Origin: Icerya purchasi
Lineage: Eukaryota > Arthropoda > Insecta > Hemiptera > Monophlebidae
Direction of reading: 5' to 3'
Length of the DNA: 64,000 nt
Assembly (NCBI GenBank): GCA_039619475.1
Contig: CM077115.1
Coordinates: 591,567,643 to 591,631,642 of the forward strand
Position numbers and translations under genes: made by a program. The notes beneath the pieces are model-generated. The model worked only from the letters and a program-made list of their open reading frames with translations, was not told where the DNA came from and made no database searches. Position 1 is the stretch's first letter; each line of letters begins with the position of its first letter. Positions 44,962 through 53,665 of this stretch are shown in pieces.

Positions 44962-45712
44962 AATAAAACAGTAAAAGAATAAGGCATAAATGAAGTGGGG
45001 AGGAGCAGGGGAAAAGACCATAAGAGCAGACAATGAGGTGCATTTGTATAGAAGGAACTAAAATGAGTGAGAAACGGAGAAAAGAAAAATAAAGAACTGC
45101 AGTTGCAAAACAGGAGGAAGTAATTCGAGGCTGTTAAGTCGAAAGGAAAAACAAAGAGCATAGTGCAGAAGAAGATATAAAATAATTTTAGGATAAAAGA
45201 AAAAAGAGTAAGCAATATTCGTGCAGAACCGAAGCAGCCAGTGGAATGCAAGTTGTACTTCATATATAGGCGTGGTACATAGCCAGCGCTATACAACTCC
45301 GACAAATTCATCACAGTGCAGTTAAAACAGCAAAGGTATGTACGGAGAGTGATAGGAATGGAACTCAGTTCAGAGATTGAGTGTATTAACTCAACATGAG
45401 CCCATTCCCGAAAAAAATGTGTATAGAACATACACCAATGCCTGTTAGAGGTTGAAACCACTGCTACATAAGCATAAATGAAGATAATTGTTACGATAAA
45501 ATCGTTAACCAACTGGTTAAAATGCTTCGCACTGAATATTGTAAAGAAGATTACACGAAAGGGAAAAAATGTAAAAGAAAGAAAGGAAGCAGGGGACAGA
45601 AAGTAACATAATAAAGCAAATACAGCCTCGATATTTATTTCCTTTTTTTTTTTTTTTTTTTTTTTAAATTAATTAATTAAATTTTTTTTTCGTTCGGTAT
45701 AGGAGGAGGGAA
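44962..45712 (-). other. I-1 inter-ORF spacer with internal poly-A
   Basis: About 750 bp between the ORF1 stop (45713) and the ORF2 ATG (44961). It contains a pure T-run of 23 on plus at 45643-45665 (poly-A in the element RNA) and a second T-run at 45682-45690. A hydrophobic open frame (184 codons from a TTG at 45512) ends with TGA at 44960-44958, overlapping the ORF2 ATG as ATGA. The coding strand is T-rich, which lowers stop frequency, so that frame may be chance. An inter-ORF spacer is normal in the I clade; the internal poly-A is not. Confidence 0.7.
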
Positions 45713-47050
45713 TTAATTAAAACGGATATTATTCGACAGGAAACAAGAAAGGGAGTCAACAAAGGATGTAGAGGGAGCAATATTGTTTGAAGAGAGTAGT
45801 TCAATGATGGCTACCGAAATATCCTTAATTAAAGGCGAAGGGGTAGCGGAAGGGGAACTAGGAGTACATAAGAAGACGGGAATAGCAGGATTTGGGGGAA
45901 GGTGAGTATTTGAAGAGGAAGATTTGTTAAGAGCCCAACCATTAGAGGGGTTTGGGAGACGATTAGATGGGAGTGGGGGGAATTGAGGAGAAGAATTATG
46001 AAAAGGTTTGGAATTACGGGATTTATGAAAGGTGGGAGATTTGGGTCGGAAGTGAGAGGGAGCAGTCAACGGAGGAATGGAAGAAGTATTAATGTAAGAA
46101 GTGGAAGATGAGGCACGGTCGGCATACGAAAAAGCCTGAGAGACTAAATTGCTTTTTTTAAATTGAGAAGCCTCTTGAAATGTGATATTTTCAAATGCCA
46201 TAATTCGTTTTATTTCTTTTTGTTTGAGCCACTCGGGACAAGCACGATCATTGGCACTGTGGGCGCCTTTGCAATTACGGCAAGTGGGAGGAAGTTGTAG
46301 ACTGCTGCATTCCAAGGCTGAATGCCTGGAAGAACAGTGGGAGCAGATGGTATAGGAACCACGGCAGTGCTTCGCGATGTGTCCAAAAAGGAAGCATTTA
46401 GAGCACTGCGTAGGTAGACGAACGCTGGGAGAAACCAGAAATCGAATTTTAAATATCGAAACGTGTTCTGGGAGAGAAGTTTTATGAAATTTAATTTCAA
46501 CAGAACCAGTCGGAACTTTTTTACCTTCAGAAAAACGATGTATACGACGGATAGAGGCGATAGGAATAGTAGAATGGATTCCTTCCAAGATTTCATCTTC
46601 AGAAAAGGATGGATGAATACCGGAAATAATGCCCATTCTGAATAACACAGAGTTTGGAATGTAGGCTTTGATATTATGCGACGCAAAAAAATTAGGATGA
46701 GACAGAAAGGAATTAGCGGAGGAGACGGAGGGAAACTTGACCGAGACACGACCCCTACCTTGAGGGACAATGCTCGTGGGGGAAGAGGAAAAGGAATTGA
46801 TCAGCCTGGCAATTGCTAAAGGATGAAGGTTGCCTAGATTTTTATCCGAGGAACAGCTTTCGACGTGAACGGTGAAAGGTCCTGGATGATCGGCCGAGAA
46901 CAATAAAGTATCTTTACTATCATTATAATTATTTGTACTATTACTGTTATTATTAGTGCTACTGTTATCGTTATTGTTACTATTATTATAACTGCTGTTG
47001 TTATTAACATTACTATTATCATTATTATTATTATTATTGTCATTACTAAT
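45713..47050 (-). CDS. I-1 ORF1: gag-like protein, 5' end without ATG
   Basis: Three zinc knuckles (CSKCFLFGHIAKHC, CSHCSSRHSALEC, CRNCKGAHSANDRAC) at about 46400-46225 identify a LINE gag RNA-binding protein. The N-terminal core includes HPLAIARLINSFS and GVRVSVKF-like strands, and the C-terminal half is Ser/Pro/Asn-rich. From the TTG at 46903 the protein is 396 residues. The same frame stays open upstream for another 49 codons, to the very end of the element, encoding an Asn/Ser/Asp-rich tract from AAT/AAC/AGT repeats. No in-frame ATG is found there, so either the element is 5'-truncated within ORF1 or translation starts at a non-ATG codon. Confidence 0.85.
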   Translation of the reverse strand: MSNDNNNNNNDNSNVNNNSSYNNSNNNDNSSTNNNSNSTNNYNDSKDTLLFSADHPGPFTVHVESCSSDKNLGNLHPLAIARLINSFSSSPTSIVPQGRGRVSVKFPSVSSANSFLSHPNFFASHNIKAYIPNSVLFRMGIISGIHPSFSEDEILEGIHSTIPIASIRRIHRFSEGKKVPTGSVEIKFHKTSLPEHVSIFKIRFLVSPSVRLPTQCSKCFLFGHIAKHCRGSYTICSHCSSRHSALECSSLQLPPTCRNCKGAHSANDRACPEWLKQKEIKRIMAFENITFQEASQFKKSNLVSQAFSYADRASSSTSYINTSSIPPLTAPSHFRPKSPTFHKSRNSKPFHNSSPQFPPLPSNRLPNPSNGWALNKSSSSNTHLPPNPAIPVFLCTPSSPSATPSPLIKDISVAIIELLSSNNIAPSTSFVDSLSCFLSNNIRFN

Positions 47051-47063
47051 ACCAAACCAACAT

Positions 47064-47744
47064 AAATATGCTTACTTCATGACCGCAATAAATAGATTAT
47101 TAACTACACCCATGAATATAAATAAAAAACAAATAGAAATTAATATATTAAAGACTTTGGCAAGAAATAATGGTTATGACGAACAAATAATAGATAAACT
47201 AATTCACAAAATAAAATCAAAATCAAAATATATACAAAAATTAAGAGTCAATAATGCTACTAACAATAAAGGATGGATAACATTCACATTTATAAACAAT
47301 AACATATACAAATTAACCAATTTATTCAAAAAACAAGGTTTAAATGTAGCATTCAAAACTAAAAATAATTTAAAATATAAAATAAACACCTTAAATTTAA
47401 AAAATAATAATATTCACGAAAATAGCGGTATATATAAAATAAATTGTACTGATTGTGAGAAATCATACATTGGTCAAACAGGGCGAAAAATCAATTGCAG
47501 ATATAAAGAACATATAAAAGCATTTAATAATAATGAAATAGAAAAATCAACCTATGCAGAACATCTAATTAAAAATAAACATAAACCAAATTCAATAGAA
47601 AATACTGTAACCATCCTGGCCACTTATCACAAAGGTAATAATACGAACATTGCTGAAAATTATTATATAAATAAATATAAAAATAATATTTTAAATGACC
47701 AAACACCTAATAATAATAATCCACTGTTTAATATAAAAATTTAA
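47064..47744 (+). pseudogene. Penelope RT end and GIY-YIG endonuclease
   Basis: Continues the Penelope frame after the I-1 insertion (KYAYFMTAINRLLTTPMN). The RT thumb region (NGYDEQIIDKLIHKIK, GWITFTFINNNIYKLTNLF) is followed by a linker and a GIY-YIG domain at about 47425-47600: GIYKINCTDCEKSYIGQTGR, then RYKEH, with the downstream conserved YAEHLIKNKHK and the terminal E of NIAENYY. The domain nicks target DNA in Penelope-like elements. The frame is open to TAA at 47744 with no lesion. The protein as a whole is split by I-1 and lacks its N-terminus. Confidence 0.93.
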
Positions 47745-48036
47745 CTTTTTTGTCTTCTTATTTTATTTTATATTAATTATTAGCATTTTCAACCTTTTGA
47801 GTTTTATACCTGCTATGTTTATTCCTCTTTACATCCACTATATATACACATGTGTATTCCCTATATTCACTTCAGTATGTTTTAAGTTTCCTTTAAGTTA
47901 GTGTTAGCTGATGATGGGTTATGCCCGAAAACGTTTCTAAATAGGTATTTATCTAATTTATTGTTCTATATTGTTTGTTATTAAAGTTTGTTTTATTATA
48001 CCATTTTAACAAACAGGATGTATTCACCTACATTTA
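47745..48036 (+). other. Penelope 3' UTR and tail
   Basis: Identical, apart from a few bases, to the inverted copy at 40084-40340. The last 36 bp (from ccattttaac to the duplication) have no partner in the inverted copy. No coding. Confidence 0.8.
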
Positions 48037-48566
48037 TATCATCAAGTTATCTACTTTCAAAGCAATATTTAAATAGTTACCTTGAGTTGATTTCTTTATA
48101 ACTTTTATCTGTGAGGCCAAACCAATTCGCACATATGTAGCCAAACCATATTTTGGGTGAGAGATATGTTCTGCGATCTTATATTCCTGAACGCTTCTAC
48201 GAGCAAAAAGGTCCGAATCTTTTTCAGTATGTGTCTCCTGAAGCACGATAACATCAATTTCATTTTCATGGGCTATACGTGCCAAAAATTCTGTTTTGCT
48301 TCTTGAAATTCCTTCTACGTTTAACTGCAATATCCGCGGACTGCTCATGATGCACTTAGTCCCGTAGCTCTTATAAGGGCTGTTTAGATGACAACTCAAT
48401 GACTTTTCTTTTTAAGTCTTTGCTTAACCGGCGACGATTGAAGTGGTGTGGTTAGCCGTCTAACACTCGTGCTAGACGTTTCCAGGGGCACCCGCGCTAT
48501 AAAATTACCGTACTATTGTTGTTGTTCGCTTGCTTCGCGCTTCGTAGAGGTCTACACCGTGCCCCC
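48037..48566 (-). pseudogene. LINE-H block 1: 5' UTR and endonuclease start
   Basis: ATG at 48348 starts MSSPRILQLNVEGISRSKTE, followed by VIVLQETHTEKDSD (catalytic Glu) and HPKYGLATYVR. This is the N-terminal third of an AP-like endonuclease. The frame runs into the Penelope duplication at KVDNLMI and resumes at 40083 with VKIYKPSC. Upstream, to 48566, is a comparatively GC-rich 5' UTR. The upstream in-frame residues (from 48399) are probably untranslated. Confidence 0.87.
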
Positions 48567-48662
48567 TGTTTCTTTTATGAAAAATCTTTACACTTTATTA
48601 GGGCCCTCCAACAAATTTTAATACAGAGCCCGTCTAAGGCAAGCTACGCCACTGATGTTAGT

Positions 48663-48860
48663 ATTAGCACATTCTAAAACTATTAAAAGAAATACAACAG
48701 TTTATTGGTGAACTAGTGACTTGTAATACAGGAAACGATTAGTCAGTAAATATTATAAGAAATATTGTAAGTATCAAAATTCTGTATTAAAAGTGAAGTA
48801 TTATACCACACGTATAAAGAAAGTTTTAAGGAATACAAACATAAAATAAAACAGGCGAAA
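48663..48860. other. AT-rich spacer, nothing recognised
   Basis: Right flank of the hAT element. No feature supported. Confidence 0.4.
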
Positions 48861-48864
48861 CCAG

Positions 48865-49690
48865 AGGCATGGAAACTTTGATCCATGGTCGACCTAATGT
48901 AATCAGCGACTGGAAGGTAGATAATAAAGCAATTTATTCAAAACACAGTCCGATTCAGTTTAAACTATCAGTAAAAATGAATTAATAGCTTAACGCATTA
49001 CATTATAAATTATAAAAAATTTAATAAAATCGTTGTAGAACATTCGCACTTAAACTGCGATTTTAAGACTGCTAATGATTTCCACCGACTGAAAATAATG
49101 TTAGAAAATTTCCATAACACACTTCACGATATTATTAGCAGCAGCACTGAAACAGTTCAATTAAATAGGAATTTGTGGTGAAATATTAATTTAGAGATTT
49201 TACGAATAATTCTAAGAAAATTGCGCAAACGGGTTCAACGTTCACACAAACGAGGAACTAATGATCACAATGCACGCCTGGTTATGAATTTGGTTCGAAA
49301 AATTTTTAATAAAGAAATTCGAAACGCGAAAACTGAAAATTGGAAAAAATTCTGTTCCGATTCGAAACTATGGGGCCTTCCTTACAAGACTATTTTCAAA
49401 AAATAAACGCCAGTTACAGATTCTTCCGTATTTTTTAGACCAGAATAATTAAAAAATTTCCGATAAGGATTCAAAGATAAAGGCCCTTCTTAATCATTTT
49501 TATAAAAATAAACTCAAACATAAATGGGGACGAAAACTTCTCATACAAGTTGCAATAATTTCAGAGATTTAACCTTAGCGACTTTAGTTTTAACAGCAAA
49601 CTATTTATTTCCAAAGCGGAAATTAAGGATATTCTTCGCCGGACTAAAAATAAAGCTCCTGGATTAGACCAGCTGACGAATAAATGTTTG
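48865..49690 (+). pseudogene. LINE fragment, plus strand: endonuclease end to RT start
   Basis: Broken plus-strand frames in the right order: end of an endonuclease (IHGRPNVISDWKVDNKAIYS, then KHSPIQFKL at about 48890-48960), linker (KLRKRVQRSHKRGTNDHNAR, then KEIRNAKTENWKKFC at 49200-49400), and the RT start (KAEIKDILRRTKNKAPGLDQ at 49615-49675). The type resembles R1-group LINEs. Frames carry stops, and the sequence is cut at 49690 by the poly-T of another LINE. It is one of the few LINE pieces on the plus strand. Confidence 0.75.
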
Positions 49691-49691
49691 A

Positions 49692-50640
49692 AGATCTTTT
49701 TTTTTTTTTTTTTTTTTTGTTGGGACGCTTTTAATTGCCAGGATTATTGCGCCCATCGGATAAGTTTTAGATTAGGGAGTATAGGTGGGTTTTTTTGAGA
49801 AAATTGATCAATGAATTTAATTGTTCTGGGTCATCAGATATTGATTGAGGGGTTATTTTGTGTTGTAATCGTTGGACAGAGAAGGAAGGGCAGGAGAAAA
49901 GAAGGTGTTTTATTGTCATGATATCTGAGGAGCAGTAGGTACAAGTGGGGTTTTGTTGAATTCCTTGATATAGGTGACCGTGGGTAATTTTGGTGTGACC
50001 AATACGGATTCTAGTAATAATAATTTCGTCGGTCCTATTGAGGCTTGATAAATGTTTCCAAGGGACGACTGATTTTTTGAAAGTATGAAGTTTGTTGGTA
50101 TGTTGTTGGGACCATTCTAATTGCCATTTGTTTTGAGTTTGTACACATATATATGACTGGAGGTCTTGTGGTCTAAAGGGAAGGAGAGGGGAAGAACGAT
50201 GTGCGGATTTTGCAAGATTATCAACATTTTCGTTACCGGAGATGCCGATGTGACTCGGGATATACATGAAGCTGATTTTTATTTGTGATTGGAATAAGAT
50301 GTTGTATAAGATGAGTATTTTCTGAATAAGAGGATTGTTTTTAGAAGTGTTTTGGAAAGAAACTAAGGAACTTAAGGAATCGGTCATAATTAAAAATTTG
50401 CCAGACTGATAAGTTTCGCTGATATGAAATATACAATGGTAAATGGCCATTAATTCCGCTGTGTTGTTTGAAGAGAACGAGGGAAGAGAGAAGTGAAATG
50501 ATGATTGCTCTATGGAAAAGGCGTATCCTACGTGGTGTGTTTTTCTTTTTGAGCCGTCTGTGAAGCAGTGTATATGGCCACTGTATCTCGATAATTGATC
50601 AATGAAGTGATTTTTAATTATGAAAGGTGTGTAGGCTCGA
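49692..50640 (-). mobile_element. 5'-truncated LINE with intact RNase H domain
   Basis: The T-run at 49698-49719 is the 3' poly-A of a minus-strand insertion. An open frame from the 5' junction to 49767 encodes an RNase H domain with all expected motifs (FTDGSKRKTHHVGYAF, NNTAELMAIYHCI, IMTDSLSSLVSF, YIPSHIGISGNENVDNLAKS) and the C-terminal TCTYCSSDIMTIKHLLFSC tail. The endonuclease and RT are missing through truncation. It interrupts a plus-strand R1-like copy. It belongs to the same family as the 32627-33065 fragment. No clean duplication is visible at the ends. Confidence 0.85.
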
Positions 50641-50763
50641 TTATAGAACAATCTCAGTCTTAAGACAATATGTAGGTTCCAGAACTATTAAATTTATTTA
50701 CGAACATCAACCATATTTTCGAAATGTTACTCGCGGATGCCCGCAAGGATCGATTTTGGGCCC
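50641..50763 (+). pseudogene. LINE RT palm fragment, plus strand
   Basis: DYRTISVLRQYVGSRTIKFI, then NVTRGCPQGSILGP: the RT block just before the YADD motif, in the same orientation and type as 48865-49690. About 250 residues of RT expected between the two pieces are absent. It ends at GGGCCC, where the sequence changes to a minus-strand LINE. Confidence 0.7.
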
Positions 50764-51690
50764 GATGATGATTTCTGGATCAGTTGTTTTGCTTATTCTG
50801 TTCAGGATGACTCTTTCAAAGATTTTATACAGATGGCATAGAAGCAATATTGGGCGGTAGTTTTTTGAGTCGTTAGTTTCTTTACCAGGCTTTAATAATG
50901 CGATGACATGTGCTTTTCTCCAAGGCTTAAGAATAATTGTTTTATTAATAGAGTTATATTAAACATTTGTTGAATCCATTTAATCGTTTCACTTTCAAAG
51001 TGTTTTATTCGTTCTACTGGCATGCTACCGACGCTTGTGGCATTCCGGTTTTTAGTATTTTTCATTGCGCTACTAATCTCAAGTTCGACAATTGGTTATT
51101 GAAAATGATTTGTTTCTGTAGCGTGACATCTTACAATTCGATTTTTGCTTTTTGGCAGTTTTACTTTTTGTTTTGCCTTGCCATTCACTAGCAACCGGTG
51201 GGCAATCTAATTAGCAGTGCAATTTGGTGTTCCTTTGCGCACAATATCTTCACCCTTTAATTTCTTCAACAACTGCCATGCTTTCCTGCTATCCATGCTG
51301 AAGTCTTAAGTTTTCGACCAGTCCCTGCCATTCTTTATTACGTTTCGCAGCAACCTGTTCAGCGCTTTCTAAATCACATTTAATAGTTTCGTTGTTGAGC
51401 GGGTCTTCGTTAAATTTCTGAACGTTCCGCACACATCGCGGGATACATTTACCAGTTACCACTTTAACAGTTTCAACAAAGGTCTCATATTCTTTTACTA
51501 TTGGCCGTATGTTTATGACATGAATATCCGTTCTTCTATGAAACGGCTTCGGTTAGCTTTTCTAAAATTGTAGCGCATTTTAAAATCGTTAGATATAGTT
51601 GGTTTTATGGCAGCGTCTACTACACATATTATTAGCCTATGCTGCGTGTGTATTTCGTTGGTGTATTGAAATGTATTACTAGAAATTCGG
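50764..51690 (-). pseudogene. LINE linker-RT fragment, minus strand
   Basis: On minus: IPRCVRNVQKFNEDPLNNE and AAKRNKEWQGLVENL (linker, about 51460-51300), then KPWRKAHVIALLKPGKETND, SKNYRPILLLCHLYKIFERV and ILNRISKTTDPEIII (RT fingers, 50940-50770). Frames are interrupted. It is joined head to head with the plus-strand fragment ending at 50763, so an inversion or two abutting insertions must be invoked. Confidence 0.7.
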
Positions 51691-52010
51691 CAGAAATCAA
51701 ACGATTAAAACGAACAAAGCCGAAAGATTTATTATAAATATACAGTAATAATTAAAAGGACTTGAAATATGGGTAGCGAAAATCCTTGTCGCTGGGTAAA
51801 GAACTTCACAAATCAGTCGTACGGCGTTAAAAATAAAATTGCTGGATACCACAGAGCTAGTTGCAAAACTGCTGGAAATAAAAAAAAGAAACATTTTACT
51901 TTCTGAATACTTTTTTAACAAATTAAAATTATTAGATACCTATGAACAAGGTAAACACACATCGATATTCACTTATCCGACTTGAAACAAAATTATTATC
52001 GCTTGTTTTA
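51691..52010. other. Spacer, nothing recognised
   Basis: The 74-codon minus frame at 51697-51921 has no recognisable domain. AT-rich. Confidence 0.4.
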
Positions 52011-53665
52011 TTTGTTTTTTTTTGGGCGCGCTAGCGGCATTGACCCAACAACAAGAAAACTAAGCTAAGAAATTAAATGACTAGGTAGTCCGAAATGGGC
52101 GCAACAAAGGACAGCAGTGCGGACACCACAGAAGATGAAGGAAAGGAGAGGATAAAGGAAGAGTAATAAGGAGTACGGAGACCTAATGACAGGAGCTAAC
52201 TGTATAAAAGGGAACGTTCGTTACGAAAGCAGGACACTCAAAGAAAACATGATTAGCATCTCACGTACGAGGAGGATCACAATCGTGGAGAGAACAATCA
52301 GTAGAAGGCGATAGAGCAAATCGAAAGCGAGAGGGAGGGAGGAGAGAATGATTGATTCGGAGACGAATTAGGGAGACAATAGAAGATCGACGACTGAGAG
52401 GAATAGAATGGAACCAAGACAGGGAATGAGGAATTGGCTGAATGAAACGGTAATGAGAATGACGATTAGAAAATAAGGAGGGATAAATATCCTGCCAAAG
52501 TCTGGCGTGATTGGAGGTGGATAAGGAAAGGATATCTGAAGAAGGGAAATGGTTGAGGAATGAATCAAGGCTACCAGCAGAACGAGCCAAAGAATCGTCT
52601 GCATCATTGCCATCAATTCCGGAATGACTGGGGACCCACAAAAAATCAATGAGAATAGAACAGGATGACTGCATAGTGCAGGTAAGAGAACGAATTGAGA
52701 GAATAATATTATCAGAGGAATGTGAAGGAGGAGAGGATAGGGCTTGAAGGACGCCCTTAAAGTCTGAAATAATGAGGAATTAGGAAAGATCGCTTAAAGA
52801 GGAAATATAAGAGATAGCCTGAAGGATGGCGATCGACTCGACAGAAAAAATTGAGCAGAAGGAAGGAAGCCGGAAGGACTCAGAATGTCGAAGCGATGGA
52901 GCAGTAAACGCACCAACCACGCTGTCCTCGCTCTTGGAACCATCAGTAAAGATCAATAAATGAGCAGGAAAAGACGAATTCAACAAATGAAGAAATTCAT
53001 TGTTGACTGCACCGTGAGAGGAGGAATTGGCTTGAATTGGGAGAGAGGAAAATTTGATAGGCTGCCATAGGCTATTGAAGTCATGAAAGAAGTACGGGAG
53101 AGTGTTGTAGGAAAGGACAACAGGAGAACAATTAGGAAGACGGGTAGCAATGAGCGACAGGATTGGGATTTTATGAGGAGAAAAACACCAGCAGTTTTTG
53201 ATATATAGATAGGAGGAAATAAGTTTGGACGAGGAGATGGAAAGCCGTTTAATTAAGAAGCGATACCCAAGCTGAGAATGGCGAATAAACAGTGGTTGGG
53301 CAACCGACTCTAATAGAACTGCGGGAATGGGGGAGGATTTCAAGGCTCCAATGCACAAACGGAGGCAAGAGTTCTGGATCGCGTCAAGTTTAGTGAGGAG
53401 AGACTTGGATGAATTACTGTAGATAAAGGAACAATAGTCGAGATTGGAACGGATGATGGCTTTGAAAAGAATTAGAAGGATAAACGGGTCGCCTCCCCAT
53501 CTGAGGGGAGAGAGAGATTTAAGGAGATTAAGTCTTTTAAGACAGGATTTATAGAGAAAATTAATGTGCTCATGGAATGTGAGGCAGCTATTTAAAAAAA
53601 GGCCAAGATAGCATATGGAATTGACAATGGGAATAGGAATACCAGATACAGTGATGCGAGTTAGG
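52011..53665 (-). mobile_element. 5'-truncated I-clade LINE, second family
   Basis: Minus-strand frame 53664-52261, interrupted by a single TAG/TAA-type stop near 52780 with the frame unchanged. RT thumb (SICYLGLFLNSCLTFHEHIN, LKRLNLLKSLSPLRWGGDPF), then RNase H (IFTDGSKSEDSVVGAF, FSVESIAILQAI, then LIISDFKGVLQ and WVPSHSGIDGNDADDSLAR), then the tail as in I-1. In RNase H the motif DGSKSE is intact, but the D of the third motif reads DFK. The T-run at 52015-52022 is the 3' end. Related to I-1 but clearly a different family. The 5' end stops at the palindrome of composite repeat copy C. Confidence 0.85.

Larger units (their letters stand above)
41146..47051 (-). mobile_element. I-clade LINE with intact ORF2 (I-1)
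   Basis: Flanked by a perfect 12-bp duplication, ccaaaccaacat (41134-41145 and 47052-47063), within the Penelope RT frame. The 3' poly-A is the T-rich run at 41146-41171. On the minus strand, from 47051 down: Asn-rich ORF1, spacer of about 750 bp with an internal poly-A, ORF2 with endonuclease, RT and RNase H, short 3' UTR. RNase H and a non-overlapping ORF1/ORF2 arrangement fit the I clade (the Drosophila I factor also has an inter-ORF spacer). About 5.9 kb. It is the innermost and so youngest layer of the nest. Confidence 0.94.
40084..48036 (+). mobile_element. Penelope-like element with inverted 3' copy
   Basis: Flanked by a perfect 14-bp duplication, tatcatcaagttat (40070-40083 and 48037-48050), inside LINE-H. 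Left part: an inverted copy of the element's 3' end (40084-40625). Right part: a 5'-truncated RT-GIY-YIG reading frame and 3' UTR on plus (40626-41145 and 47064-48000). A 36-bp tail (48001-48036) is absent from the inverted copy. Partial inverted or tandem copies are common for Penelope-like elements. The RT frame is interrupted only by the I-clade LINE at 41146-47051. Excluding that LINE and its 12-bp duplication, the element is about 2 kb. Confidence 0.92.
32327..48566 (-). mobile_element. LINE-H: old full-length LINE inserted in the hAT
   Basis: Flanked by a perfect 12-bp duplication, tgtttcttttat (32315-32326 and 48567-48578). Its own DNA is about 3.2 kb in four blocks: 48566-48037 (5' UTR and endonuclease start), 40083-39855 (endonuclease middle), 35240-33066 (endonuclease end, linker, RT, thumb), 32626-32327 (C-terminal CCHC-like region and 3' UTR). 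Protein homology continues across each gap. The 5' UTR (48566-48350) is more GC-rich than its surroundings. Multiple stops and frameshifts make it dead. The clade is uncertain: endonuclease-RT proteins of this type are often labelled jockey-like, but the QYADDVAM active site and WNFKKAKW linker differ from the Jockey elements here. Confidence 0.88.
31321..48654 (+). mobile_element. hAT element (ZMYM1-like) split by nested retroelements
   Basis: Left end CAGAGGCGTAGCT (31321). Right end, on the complementary strand, CAGTGGCGTAGCT (48642-48654). Outside them are ttgttagt (31313-31320) and atgttagt (48655-48662), an 8-bp duplication with one mismatch, which is the length hAT transposases make. 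Both ends also carry the GGGGCCC/GGGCCC-rich subterminal sequence typical of this hAT group. The hAT DNA itself is only about 1.08 kb: 31321-32326 and 48579-48654, plus the duplicated 12 bp. The other 16 kb is LINE-H and everything inserted into it. This is an internally reduced, inactive copy; full relatives are usually nearer 3 kb. Confidence 0.88.

Noticed and set aside
46210..46770. 186-codon minus frame overlapping I-1 ORF1
   Set aside because: Alternative frame of the gag gene. The zinc knuckles lie in the other frame.
45643..47051. ORF1 of I-1 as a separate poly-A-tailed insertion
   Set aside because: The outer duplication pairs 41134-41145 with 47052-47063 around the whole unit, and no second duplication borders 45643, so a single element is the simpler reading.
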